Assembly: GCA_963735495.1 (NCBI GenBank)
Contig: CAVTLG010000015.1
Span: 1 to 64,000 of the forward strand
Direction of reading: 5' to 3'
Origin: CAVTLG01 sp963735495
Lineage (GTDB): Bacteria > Chloroflexota > Ktedonobacteria > Ktedonobacterales > Ktedonobacteraceae
Length of the DNA stretch: 64,000 nt
Under the pieces are notes generated by a model. The model was not told where the DNA came from, did no database searches, and saw only the letters and a program-made list of their open reading frames with translations. How positions within the stretch are numbered: the first letter of the stretch is position 1; every line of letters begins with the position of its first letter. The translations under genes were made by a program, and so were the position numbers. Shown here in pieces: positions 20,546 through 29,546 of the stretch.

Positions 20546-21718
20546 CTACGGAACGATTCGAATCAGCCGGCCATTCTTCAGCTGAAAGCGATCGCCGCGC
20601 CAGGTTACGGTGTGGCCGAAAAAGCTGGCCGTCCACAGGCCGACGGCGACGAGGTCTCGCACTGGAAGCAACCACAGATACTTCACCGCCCGCGAATCGC
20701 GTAGCACGGATCTCCCGACCACCAGCGCGACCGCCAACCGCAAAAGCACAATCGCACCCAGTACGGCCCATGACCATGGCGCCCCGCGAGCGGCGATCAG
20801 GTTCAGCAGCGACCACAAGACGCCGAATGTTGTGACCAAGCCGATATATCCGCCGAGGCGCGAATCGCGTACCCCGCGATTCCAGCGCAGTTGGTGGGCC
20901 AGAAATTCGTGCAGGTTGTAGGCGGGAAGATGCGTCTCGACGACAACGTCGGAAAGCTGCACCTTCAGGCCGAGGTCTGCTACGCGGCGACCAAGTTCAT
21001 AGTCGTCGGCGAGAAGGTCGACAATCGATTTGAATCCACCCATGCGTTCGAGATCGGAGCGGCGGAAGGCGAGCGTCGATCCCAGGCCGAAGTGGAGTCC
21101 TCCTTCCAGTTGCCGCGCCGCCAGAACTCCAGCGCAGAAATCAGTGCTGATGCCGAGCGACTCCATCCGCGAACCGATTGTGGGCGCGGCGATTCCGCGG
21201 TAGAGGCAGGTGACCATCCCTACGCGCGCGTCCGTCAACGGGGCGATTACTCGGCGCAAGTAATCCGGCTCGACGCGGATGTCACTGTCGTTGACGATCA
21301 GATGCTCATAGCGCGCTATCCGCACCATCTGTTCAAGATTACTGACCTTCACATTGGCGCCGAGCTTATTCGGGCAAACAACAAGCTGGATCGCTCGTCC
21401 AGGGAATTCGCGCTGCAATTGCTGCACGCTCACCACCGCGGGATCACCGGGATCGCTCACGCCGAAGATGATTTCGTACTCGGGATAGTCCTGCAGGCAA
21501 TGGCTGCGGAAGCTCTCGTAGATCTCGGGATCAGTTCCCTTCAACGGCTTGAGAATCGAAACCGGCAGCAAGTCGTGCGTGGAGCGGACGCTCTCGCCCG
21601 CTTTGCGCGCGCGCAGAAACGAGGCGGCGCTCCACAAACAGAGAAGGTAATAAGCGGAACTGGTGAGACAACCGAGGAGCGAAATGTACTGGAAGACTCT
21701 GGCAGTGAGATGAATCAT
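20546..21718 (-). CDS. Ceramide-glucosyltransferase-like glycosyltransferase (second HpnI-type paralogue)
   Basis: 390 residues with the same layout as its convergent neighbour: PVSILKPLKGTDP, NDSDIRV, DDYELG and QLRWNRGVR. An N-terminal membrane helix and three C-terminal helices anchor it at the inner face of the membrane. The stop codons of the two paralogues are 5 bases apart. They are divergent in sequence, so this is an old duplication or two separate acquisitions. The start at 21718 lies 13 bases downstream of the MacB-like permease stop, so it is probably the last gene of the 24266-20546 leftward transcript. Confidence 0.78.
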   Translation of the reverse strand: MIHLTARVFQYISLLGCLTSSAYYLLCLWSAASFLRARKAGESVRSTHDLLPVSILKPLKGTDPEIYESFRSHCLQDYPEYEIIFGVSDPGDPAVVSVQQLQREFPGRAIQLVVCPNKLGANVKVSNLEQMVRIARYEHLIVNDSDIRVEPDYLRRVIAPLTDARVGMVTCLYRGIAAPTIGSRMESLGISTDFCAGVLAARQLEGGLHFGLGSTLAFRRSDLERMGGFKSIVDLLADDYELGRRVADLGLKVQLSDVVVETHLPAYNLHEFLAHQLRWNRGVRDSRLGGYIGLVTTFGVLWSLLNLIAARGAPWSWAVLGAIVLLRLAVALVVGRSVLRDSRAVKYLWLLPVRDLVAVGLWTASFFGHTVTWRGDRFQLKNGRLIRIVP

Positions 21719-21730
21719 GCGCAGGCGAGA

Positions 21731-22996
21731 CTACTCGTATCGCAGCGATTCGATCGGATCAAGGTTCGCCGCCTTCCACGCCGGATAAATTCCAAAGACG
21801 AGTCCGACTCCGGCCGCAGAGCTGAAAGCCACAACGATCCAAAAAGTTGACAGGCGTGCCGGCAAAGAAGTCCAGATCATCGGGAGCAGCCAGACAATGA
21901 AGGTACCCACCAGCACGCCGATGAGTCCGCCGATGGCAGTCAGGATCACGGCCTCGATCGTAAACTGGAGAAGAACATCTGACCGGCGGGCGCCAATTGC
22001 TTTGCGCACTCCGATCTCGCGTGTCCGTTCCGTCACCGAGACGAGCATGATGTTCATTACACCTACGCCACCCACCATCAAGGCCACACTGGAGACGGCA
22101 AACATGAAGATGAAGAGCATGCCGGTCAGCTGGTTCCAAAGATCGGACATCGCGTCCTGGGTGAAGACGGCGAAATTGTCCTGATCTTGCGGACGCACCT
22201 TGCGGCGGCGCCGCATCACTTCGCGGATTTCATCTTGCGCCTTGGCCATGTCTTCATGGGACGTTGCTTTGACGCTGATCCAGTAGCCGGTGCGCTCGAG
22301 TTCCGGATGCAACTTGGTAAAAGTGCTCAAGGGGAAAAAGACCAGGTTGTCTTCGGGATTCTTTCCGCCGCCAAACGCGCTCTTGCGCTTTTCGGAAACG
22401 CCGATCACCCTGAACAACTGGCCATCGATGTTGATTTCTTTGTCCAGGCTGTTGCCGTTGGGAAACAGTTCCTCGGCGACATCGGCCCCGAGCACGATCA
22501 CCGGGGAGCGATGTTCTTCATCAACCTGGCTGAACCATCGTCCTTGGGTGGGCTGCAGATCAAAAACATCTTTCCAGGTATAAACGTCGCCTTCGAGGAT
22601 TGTGTTCTTGGTTTTATGGCCCTCGTATTTCACCGAGTAGGTTCCGGTGCCAAATTCCGGACGCTGATAACGCAGGCCGCAGGTCGCCGCTTTCACATGA
22701 GGTAACTGGCTGATGGCCTCGTAATCGGCGAAGGTCAGCACCTTGCGAGTGCGCATTTCCTCGGTCGGCCGGCCGAAATTAAAGGGCTGAATATGATAGA
22801 CGAAGATCAGGTCAGAACCCAGGCTGCCAATCGACTCCATGACGCTGGAGTTCAGGCCGCTGACGAAGGAAGAGATCCCGATGACGACGACAACGCCGAT
22901 CACAACGCCCAGGATCGTGAGCGAGGATCGCAGCTTGTTGTCGCGCAAAGTCGCAACCGCCATGCGCAGTGTCTCGCGATGGTCATGTCGTGGCAT
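21731..22996 (-). CDS. MacB-like ABC transporter permease
   Basis: 421 residues. N-terminal helix (KLRSSLTILGVVIGVVVVI), periplasmic MacB_PCD domain, then three C-terminal helices. The hinge VSVTERTREIGVRKAIGARR is the strict MacB consensus, closer to Escherichia coli MacB than the permeases at 7-10 kb. It pairs with the next permease upstream (23037-24266). Neither carries a fused ATPase and none is adjacent, so an ATPase elsewhere must serve them. Confidence 0.9.
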   Translation of the reverse strand: MPRHDHRETLRMAVATLRDNKLRSSLTILGVVIGVVVVIGISSFVSGLNSSVMESIGSLGSDLIFVYHIQPFNFGRPTEEMRTRKVLTFADYEAISQLPHVKAATCGLRYQRPEFGTGTYSVKYEGHKTKNTILEGDVYTWKDVFDLQPTQGRWFSQVDEEHRSPVIVLGADVAEELFPNGNSLDKEINIDGQLFRVIGVSEKRKSAFGGGKNPEDNLVFFPLSTFTKLHPELERTGYWISVKATSHEDMAKAQDEIREVMRRRRKVRPQDQDNFAVFTQDAMSDLWNQLTGMLFIFMFAVSSVALMVGGVGVMNIMLVSVTERTREIGVRKAIGARRSDVLLQFTIEAVILTAIGGLIGVLVGTFIVWLLPMIWTSLPARLSTFWIVVAFSSAAGVGLVFGIYPAWKAANLDPIESLRYE

Positions 22997-23036
22997 AGAA
23001 AGATTCCTTCAGCAAAGCAGCTTCAGCAAGCCATTC

Positions 23037-24266
23037 TTACAGTTCGAACCTGAGGGCGACAATCGGATCGAGACGAGCCGCCCTCTTTGCGGGATACACA
23101 CCGAAAAAGAGACCTACGCTGCTGGATACGAGGAGGGCCGCCAAAACCGCCCACAACGGCACAGACGAGGGCATGCCGATGAGCAGGGTCACACTCTTCG
23201 CTAGAACGATCCCGCCAATCACTCCGAGAAAGCCGCCTATCAGGGCCATCGTGCTCGATTCGATCAGGAACTGCAGCAAGACGTCTTGGCGGCGAGCGCC
23301 CATTGCCTTGCGAATCCCGATTTCGCGCGTTCGTTCCGTCACTGACACCAGCATTATGTTCATTATGACGATGCCACCCACAATCAGAGCTGTGGCGGCG
23401 ATGGCAATCATGGCGATGAAGAACGTCTGCGTCAGGTTTTGCCAGAGAGAGAGAAAATTCTCATTAGTCTCGATAGCGAAACTGTCGGGTGCGCCTGGGG
23501 CGTCGTGGCGGCGAGTGCGCAGGATAACGCGGGCCTCGTCCATGGCCGCATCCAATTGGCTGCCCACTCCGTTGGCTTTGCCGCAGATGACAATGCTGTT
23601 GTGCGTGCCATATTGCTTGAGATAGGCCGTGATTGGGATCATCACATAATTATCGCGGCTCTGGCCTAGAGTCGTGCCCTGCTTCTTTCCGACGCCGATC
23701 ACCCGATAGGGCTCGTCACCAACACGGATTTCCTTGTTGACGGGATCTTCTCCAGGAAAAAGATTCTCCACCAGGTCGGTGCCAATCACCGCCACGGCGG
23801 AGTGATTATTGACGTCGGTGTCGTTGATCGGGCGGCCGCTATCCAGATCAACATTCAGGATGGCCGGCATCGCCGGCGTTAGTCCGCGGACGATGGTGTT
23901 GGTGATGGATTGCTGGTTGTACTTCACTTTTCCGGTAATGTTCGTGACCATCGCGCCAAGGTCGGCACACCGATTGCAGCCTTCGGTGACAGCGTAGTAG
24001 TCCTCGAGCGTGATGTCTTTGCGCTTCTCGCCTTCGAGCAGTTGGTCAATGTTCGTGATGACCGAGGAGTGTTTGTTGATGATGAAAACATCTGCCCCGA
24101 GGTTGAAAACTTTCTCGGCGATGTAGCGGTTAATGCCACTCACGAACGTGAGCACAGCAATGACGGCGCCGACTCCAATCACGATCCCCAGCAGCGTGAG
24201 CACGGACCGCAGCTTATTGGCCCACAGGGACCGCAGCGCGATTCGGATAGCTTCAGCGATGTTCAT
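23037..24266 (-). CDS. MacB-like ABC transporter permease
   Basis: 409 residues, paralogue of the downstream permease: KLRSVLTLLGIVIGVGAVIAV at the first helix, VSVTERTREIGIRKAMGARR at the hinge, three C-terminal helices. It starts at ATG 24266 and is separated by 40 bases from its paralogue, so they are probably co-transcribed and may form a heterodimer. Confidence 0.9.
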   Translation of the reverse strand: MNIAEAIRIALRSLWANKLRSVLTLLGIVIGVGAVIAVLTFVSGINRYIAEKVFNLGADVFIINKHSSVITNIDQLLEGEKRKDITLEDYYAVTEGCNRCADLGAMVTNITGKVKYNQQSITNTIVRGLTPAMPAILNVDLDSGRPINDTDVNNHSAVAVIGTDLVENLFPGEDPVNKEIRVGDEPYRVIGVGKKQGTTLGQSRDNYVMIPITAYLKQYGTHNSIVICGKANGVGSQLDAAMDEARVILRTRRHDAPGAPDSFAIETNENFLSLWQNLTQTFFIAMIAIAATALIVGGIVIMNIMLVSVTERTREIGIRKAMGARRQDVLLQFLIESSTMALIGGFLGVIGGIVLAKSVTLLIGMPSSVPLWAVLAALLVSSSVGLFFGVYPAKRAARLDPIVALRFEL

Positions 24267-24280
24267 GGAATGGGAGAACA

Positions 24281-24350
24281 GACCTCGGACGTCTGACCTC
24301 GGACCTCGGGCGTCGACCGTCGGACTTCAGACCTCGGGCGTCGGACCCTA
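24281..24350. repeat. Degenerate GACCTCGG/CGTCGGAC tandem repeat
   Basis: The phrases GACCTCGG and CGTC(G/T)GAC recur about every 10-30 bases through this stretch, upstream of the leftward permease pair. It could be a low-complexity spacer or a binding array. No protein frame of note is present. Confidence 0.5.
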
Positions 24351-24525
24351 GTCGGTATAAGTCTACCAGCGAATTTCATTGGCCAAACATAGTTTGCGGA
24401 GCCATCAGCGCGCTTTGCTCTGGAACTGCCTTGAGGCTTCTCCGCTCTGTGTATATACGGGGTTTCAGCGGTGCCGGTTCGCGCTAAGTAAAGGGGCTTG
24501 AGGGCCGAGGGCTGACGTCCGGCGC

Positions 24526-24556
24526 CTGACGCCCGCTTCACCCCATCGCATATAAT
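24526..24556 (+). promoter_or_regulatory. Promoter of the RNase P RNA gene
   Basis: A perfect TATAAT lies at 24551-24556, with a weak -35 box CTGACG at 24526-24531 (19-base spacer). The RNA homology begins a few bases after the -10 box, as expected. Confidence 0.6.
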
Positions 24557-24561
24557 GAACC

Positions 24562-24945
24562 GGTAGGCAGCCGGACCGGACGGTCGCTTTTTGCGCTTTC
24601 GGGCGCGGGGAGAGGAAAGTCCGAACTCCGCAGAGCAGTGTGCCGGATAACGTCCGGGACGTCAGGTTCAAACCTGATGGACGGAAAGTGCCACAGAAAA
24701 CATACCGCCTCAGCGTCGTAGGACGCCAGGGTAAGGGTGAAAAGGTGCGGTAAGAGCGCACCGCCGCGACAGTAATGCCGCGGGCAGGGCAAACCCCACA
24801 CGGAGCAAGACCAAATAGGGAGGAAGTTCGCGGTTTCGGCTGCGGACACGTGCCGGCTCGGTGCGTCAAACCTTCGGGTAGGTCGCTAGAGCCGCGCAGT
24901 GATGCGCGGCCCAGAGGAATGGCCGTCCAGCGGGAGCAATCCCGC
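24562..24945 (+). ncRNA. rnpB: RNase P RNA, class A, 3' truncated
   Basis: Catalytic RNA that cuts the 5' leader from pre-tRNA. It starts with the P1 strand GGTAGGCAGCCGG. Universal core blocks follow in order: GAGGAAAGTCCGAACTCC (about 24612), the CAGAAAACATACCGCC region (about 24693), GGTAAGGGTGAAAAGGTG (about 24730), GGCAAACCCCACACGGAGCA with AGACCAAATAGGG (about 24787), GGTAGGTCGCTAGAGCC (about 24878) and AGAGGAATGGCCGTCC (about 24913). A terminal-region hairpin ends near 24945. The expected ACAGAACCCGGCTTA block and the P1 partner strand are absent, because the sequence becomes an actinobacterial protein-coding region there. This is the first seam of the window. Confidence 0.93.
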
Positions 24946-25818
24946 GGAGCTCATCGTGGTCGGATCCGGCGTCACCGGCGCGGAGTTCGCCGGCGCGTAC
25001 CAGGCGCTCGGCTCCAAGGTCACCCTCGTCTCGTCCCGCGACCGGGTGCTGCCGGGCGAGGACCCGGACGCGGCCGCAGTGCTTGAGGACGTGTTCCGCC
25101 GCCGCGGCATGAACGTCATGGCCCGCTCGCGCGCCGAGTCCGCCAAGCGCGTCGGCGACCGCGTCGAGGTCACGCTCTCCGACGGCCGCGTCATCAGCGG
25201 CTCCCACTGCCTGATGGCCGTCGGCGCGATCCCCAACACCGCGAACATGGGCCTGGAGGAGTCCGGCGTACGCCTCAAGGAGTCCGGTCACATCTGGACC
25301 GACAAGGTCTCGCGCACCTCCGCCCCGGCGTGTACGCGGCCGGCGACGTGACCGGCATCTTCGCGCTGGCCTCGGTCGCCGCCATGCAGGGCCGGATCGC
25401 GATGTACCACTTCCTGGGCGACGCGGTGGCCCCGCTGAACCTGAAGACGGTCTCCTCCAACGTCTTCACCGACCCGGAGATCGCCACCGTCGGCTACACG
25501 CAGGCCGACGTGGACGCGGGCAAGATCGAGGCCCGCGTCGTCAAGCTGCCGCTCCTGCGCAACCCGCGCGCCAAGATGCAGGGCATCCGGGACGGCTTCG
25601 TCAAGATCTTCTGCCGGCCGGGCACCGGCATCATCGTGGGCGGCTGTGTCGTGGCCCCGCGCGCGAGTGAACTGATCCATCCGATCTCGATCGCGGTCGA
25701 CAACAATCTGACGGTGGAGCAGATCGCGAATGCGTTCACCGTGTACCCGTCACTGTCGGGCTCGATCGCCGAAGTGGCCCGTCAGCTGCACACCCGGAAG
25801 AAGGCCGGAGAGGCGTAA
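24946..25818 (+). pseudogene. LpdA-type flavoprotein disulfide reductase / NAD(P)H-quinone dehydrogenase, 5' truncated
   Basis: FAD- and NAD(P)-dependent pyridine-nucleotide disulfide oxidoreductase, very Streptomyces-like in composition. The reading begins directly inside the NAD-binding domain (ELIVVGSGVTGAEFA), so the FAD-binding first third is missing at the seam. It continues to the second FAD motif YAAGDVTGIFA and the dimerisation domain (PEIATVGYTQAD, then VYPSLSGSIAEVARQLH). Near 25330 the frame changes between TSAP and VYAAGD. Adding one G to the local GG run restores it, so a single-base deletion is likely. The disulfide-reductase cysteines would lie in the missing part. Confidence 0.85.
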
Positions 25819-25972
25819 CTTCCCTGGTGGGACAGGGGGTTGTCGAGTGGGACGCGAGGCCTGGGAGACCCGGGCCGGGCGTATACCACTCGGTGACCCC
25901 CTTTGAGTGCACCTTCTGTTATTCGGCGCAAACTGCTGAGAATATTCGGCCGCTCAGGTTACTGTCAGTTTC

Positions 25973-26929
25973 GTGTTCGCTGCAGAACGTCGCCAATTGA
26001 TCCTCGAAATGGTGCGGGCCAACGGGGCGGTATCGCTCCGTGAGCTCGCCCGTGTCGTCCAGACCTCCGAAGTGACCGTACGGCGGGACGTGCGGGCGCT
26101 GGAGGCAGAAGGACTCCTCGACCGCCGGCACGGCGGTGCGGTGCTGCCGGGCGGGTTCACCCGCGAATCCGGCTTCCCGCAGAAATCCCATCTAGCGACC
26201 GCGGAGAAGACGGCCATCGCCGACCTCGCCGCCGGTCTCGTCGAAGAGGGCGAGGCCATTGTGGTCGGCGCGGGGACCACCACGCAGGAGCTGGCCCGCC
26301 GGCTCGCGCGGGTTCCCGGTCTGACCGTCGTCACCAACTCCCTCTTGGTGGCACAGGCGTTGGCGCACGCCAACCGGGTCGAGGTCGTCATGACCGGGGG
26401 AACCCTGCGCGGCTCCAACTACGCCCTGGTGGGCAGTGGCGCCGAGCAGTCCCTCCAGGGCCTCCGGGTCTCCCGCGCCTTCCTGTCGGGAAGCGGCCTG
26501 ACGGCCGAACGCGGCCTGTCCACCTCGAACATGCTCTCCGCGAGCGTGGACCGCGCGCTGGTGCAGGCCGCCGCCGAGGTCGTGGTCCTCGCCGACCACA
26601 CCAAGCTCGGCACCGACACCATGTTCCAGACGGTGCCGACCGACGTCATCACCCGCCTGGTCACCGACGAGCCGCCGGGCCACGACGACCGCGCCGCCAC
26701 CGAGTTGCAGGCGCTGGCCGACCAGGGCGTACAGATCGCCGTGGCGGGCCCCACGGGCGCGGGCGGCGAGTCCGCGCCCGGCCGCCCCCCGCGCCGCGAC
26801 ATGCCGCTCCCCGGCCAACGCCGCACCCACGGCCCCGGTACGGGCCCGCAGTTGCGCAGCGCGGCATCGATGGGCGAGCCGCAGGGGCCGGGCGAACGGG
26901 CGCGGGTCGCGGATCTGCGACGGCGCTGA
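25973..26929 (+). CDS. DeoR/GlpR-family transcriptional regulator
   Basis: 318 residues from a GTG start. It has an N-terminal DeoR helix-turn-helix (about 5-57: ERRQLILEMVRANGAVSLRE, then SEVTVRRDVRALEAEGLL), then the sugar-phosphate sensing DeoRC domain (about 75-240) with GAGTTTQELARRL, TNSLLVAQAL and TGGTLR. The last 70 residues are a Pro/Gly/Arg-rich tail beyond the usual family length of about 255. Such regulators repress sugar or nucleoside catabolic operons and respond to phosphorylated sugars. The target is unknown. High GC and codon use fit Streptomyces. Confidence 0.85.
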   Translation: MFAAERRQLILEMVRANGAVSLRELARVVQTSEVTVRRDVRALEAEGLLDRRHGGAVLPGGFTRESGFPQKSHLATAEKTAIADLAAGLVEEGEAIVVGAGTTTQELARRLARVPGLTVVTNSLLVAQALAHANRVEVVMTGGTLRGSNYALVGSGAEQSLQGLRVSRAFLSGSGLTAERGLSTSNMLSASVDRALVQAAAEVVVLADHTKLGTDTMFQTVPTDVITRLVTDEPPGHDDRAATELQALADQGVQIAVAGPTGAGGESAPGRPPRRDMPLPGQRRTHGPGTGPQLRSAASMGEPQGPGERARVADLRRR

Positions 26930-26941
26930 GGCGGACACCCC

Positions 26942-27520
26942 CTAGTCCTTGAGGCCCCGGTAGGTCAGGGCGAGCAGGCGGTCGGCCAACTCCGGGTCAT
27001 CCGGGGACTGTTCGGCCGCCAGCGCGATGGCGTTGGTCAGCTGCATGAGGTCGGCGATGGTGACGTCGGCTCGTACGGAACCGGCTTCCCGGGCCCGTAC
27101 GAGCAAAGCGTCGCCCGCCTCCCGCATCGGCTCGCTGCACCTGGCCAGGGCCGAACTCGCGTCTCCCGAGGCCGACATGAGGGCGCGGGCCAGGCCCCGG
27201 TACACCCCCGCGTGCGTGATGATGGCGCGCAGCCACTCGATGAGCGCGGTGCAGGGCTGCTCGGAGCCCAGCAACTCCCTTGAGCGGTCCAGGAGTACGT
27301 CCACCTCGCTCTGGAACACCGCGCTCAACAGGGCGTGGCGGGTGGGGAAGTGCCGGTACAGGGTGCCGATGCCCACGCCGGCCCTGCGGGCCACGTCCTC
27401 CAGGGAGGTGTCCGTGCCGTGCTCCGCGAAGGCGGTGCGGGCTACGGCGAGCAGGCGGTCGTGATTGCGCCGCGCGTCCGCCCTGAGGGGCCGGACCCCC
27501 GCCCCCGTTTTCCCATCCAT
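26942..27520 (-). CDS. TetR-family transcriptional regulator
   Basis: 192 residues from the ATG at 27520, the first start in front of the conserved domain. Longer readings would run through intergenic repeats. The helix-turn-helix reads SLEDVARRAGVGIGTLYRHF (about residues 40-60). The ligand-binding half has the SBD-like pattern LLVRAREAGSVRADVTIADL. TetR repressors usually control efflux or catabolic genes next door; the divergent side holds only repeats and the seam, so no target is seen. It converges with the DeoR-family gene, 12 bases between stops. Confidence 0.85.
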   Translation of the reverse strand: MDGKTGAGVRPLRADARRNHDRLLAVARTAFAEHGTDTSLEDVARRAGVGIGTLYRHFPTRHALLSAVFQSEVDVLLDRSRELLGSEQPCTALIEWLRAIITHAGVYRGLARALMSASGDASSALARCSEPMREAGDALLVRAREAGSVRADVTIADLMQLTNAIALAAEQSPDDPELADRLLALTYRGLKD

Positions 27521-27559
27521 GGCCCCAGCATGCCACCCGGACCCACCGCGGGTGGCGGG

Positions 27560-27955
27560 CCGGCCGCGCCCGGGCTCCGCCCCAGACCCCGTGGGCCCCA
27601 CCCCGCCCCTTCCCGAGACCCTCCGGGGGTGTCTTCGGGTGCGGCCCGGTGGTCGTTCCTGGGGCTCCGCCCCAGACCCCGTTCGCGCCTGAAGGGCGCT
27701 CGTCCTCAAACTCCCCCAAGGCCTTAAGGGCCAGGGGGGACCCCCATGACGGGCTGAAGATGCCGGTGCGGGCCAGCACCGACCCTGCCAGGGGCGCGGG
27801 GAACTGCGCGACCAGCCACCCACGGTCCGCAGCCGAAGAGCGCGCATCCAGCCCCTCCGGCGTTTGAGGAGCGGGGGTCCGGGGGCAGCGCCCCCGGGAA
27901 CGGACCTCAGCCGACCCACACCCCCGGAGGGTCTCGGGAAGGGGCGGGGTGGGGC
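27560..27955. repeat. Streptomyces-type intergenic boilerplate with a 38-bp inverted repeat
   Basis: Holds phrases common between Streptomyces genes: GGGCTCCGCCCCAGACCCCG (twice, near 27573 and 27661), GGGGCGCGGGGAACTGCGCG (near 27790) and GGCGTTTGAGGAGCGGGGGT (near 27860). The arm 27595-27632 is the exact reverse complement of 27918-27955, enclosing 285 bases. The right arm ends at the point where the sequence turns Ktedonobacteria-like. Confidence 0.7.
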
Positions 27956-28212
27956 GCAACCAGCTAGTTGGGAAAGCAGCCGGTCAGGTGACACCAGTGA
28001 TTGATCGTTTCTACTTCCACTCGGTCTACTTCCATGAGCCGGGCGGCGTCCTCTTCGAAATTGCGACCGATGGCCCTGGCTTCACCACGGACGAAGATCC
28101 AGCCCATCTCGGCGAAAAACTGGCTCTACCACCATTCTTAGAGTCGCACAGACACGAGATTGAGGAAAACTTGCGCCCAATTATTCCGTTCAAAATCGCT
28201 ACCCTCCAATAA
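27956..28212 (+). pseudogene. C-terminal end of a glyoxalase-fold ring-cleaving dioxygenase
   Basis: The last about 80 residues match the end of LinE/MhqO-type ring-cleaving dioxygenases (vicinal-oxygen-chelate fold): TPVIDRFYFHSVYF, EPGGVLFEIATDGPGF, LGEKLALPPFLE. The Glu in LFEIA is the usual third metal ligand. The first three quarters of the gene are absent because the sequence upstream of about 27956 is actinobacterial. An apparent ATG/GTG in the foreign part is an artefact of the join. The first base of the native piece cannot be fixed exactly. Confidence 0.75.
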
Positions 28213-28247
28213 GCAGCGATACCATACAACAGGCCAGGTCGTACACG

Positions 28248-29112
28248 CTACGGCCTGGTACCCCACACGCTCATCAGCGGCCAGATGCCACAAAAATCTG
28301 GCGACAGCATCTCTATCAACGACTGTTGATGTAACTGCGCCGCCTCTTCAGCGGTGGCCAGACCCAATTTACTCAAGAGAAGCTGGACGGTCTGCCCTGC
28401 GAGTTCGTGATTGCGATAGATATCTTTCCATGCTGCGGCCTCCGCCGAGAAATTGAGCGCACACGAGGCTGTCTGTAGTTCCTGAAAACCTGCATTACGC
28501 AGTAATCGCTCCAACATATACGTCATGCCAAGAGTGCGACCATCTGGTGAAAAGCCATAACCCAGCTTCTGCATGGCACGTAACCCCAGGGTATAGAACT
28601 GCTCAAATGCAGGCGAGTTCGTAAATTCACCATCAGTTTCCGTCAAGCGCAAAATACCGCCAGGTCGCAGAATGCGCATACATTCCTGCAATAACGCAGG
28701 CCAGGCGGACCTGGATAAGACGCCAAAAAGAAACCGCGCATTGACCAGATCAAATGTATGGTCTGAAAACTCGAGTGGCTTCAGGATATTCATCACACCA
28801 AAAGAGGCATTACTTACATTTTGCGTACGCATTCTAGCGTTTGCATACTCGATCATAATCTGGCTAATATCAATACCGGCCACCTCGCTAGTAGGATGGG
28901 CGAAGGCAACATCGAGCACCCAATCACCCGGTCCACAGGCGATATCCAGGATAGACTGAAAATTCGCAGGGTCGGGCAGGCCCGTCAAAGGACCGCCCAT
29001 ACACTGTGTGAAGAGCCGACCTTGCTCAATCAAGCGGACCATCTCAGTCGGGCTTTCCGGGTCCATGACATAGGTATTGTCGTTGGAGGGGGGTTGAGGC
29101 GTCGTTGACACG
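28248..29112 (-). CDS. Class I SAM-dependent methyltransferase
   Basis: 287 residues from GTG 29112, behind an AAAGGAG eight bases upstream. A longer start at 29168 has no such site. Motif I is DIACGPGDWVLD, motif II region AGIDISQIMI, motif III region VNARFLFGVL, and post-motif LLQECMRILRPGGILRLTE, all typical of UbiE/Methyltransf_11 enzymes acting on small molecules. The substrate is not known. It converges on the dioxygenase fragment, with only a short GGCC-stem sequence between. Confidence 0.85.
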
Positions 29113-29546
29113 ATGCCGTCTCCTTTCCTAAGGCGATCAATAAAGATCGTCAGGCACATTTTATGCATAAAAGCGATTATTTGTTTGCATTATACAAACT
29201 TCCCCCACTCTATACAAGCAACCGTGCCAGAAATCCACGGCAGGTGATATACTTTTCTTATATCTGGCTTGTAGTGCAGGAAACTTCCCTGTGTTCTTCA
29301 TTTCACGCTACTGTTACGCCTGGTTGCAAAGCCAGGTGCCGTTGAAAGAGAAACCCTTCTTTGGAGCAGCTCTGATTTTACTCTAAATACCTATTTACCT
29401 GTATACTTCTTTACATTATAATAGATTGCATACAGTATACATAGCATCATTGACAATAGATGATGGCACTATAATATTTTCTAAAAAATGAGTGACTGGA
29501 ACTGGCAGTCACACAAGTTAAATTGAGGCATGTTAGGGATAGGATT
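29113..29546. promoter_or_regulatory. AT-rich divergent intergenic region
   Basis: Divides a leftward methyltransferase gene and a rightward secreted protein gene. It is far more AT-rich than its surroundings and has several TATAAT-like words (for example near 29416 and 29470). No gene or RNA is recognised. Confidence 0.4.

Noticed and set aside
24263..24869. Leftward reading frames through the RNase P RNA
   Set aside because: They lie antisense to a well-conserved structural RNA and resemble no protein of certain origin.
24266..28000. Horizontal transfer of a Streptomyces segment into the Acidobacteria-like genome
   Set aside because: Both borders cut genes, including essential rnpB, and the two sides of the segment belong to different phyla; a chimeric assembly explains all of it.
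28225..28260. Bidirectional terminator between the dioxygenase fragment and the methyltransferase
   Set aside because: The CAGGCC/GGCCTG stem has only 6 bp with a 16-base loop and overlaps the methyltransferase coding end.
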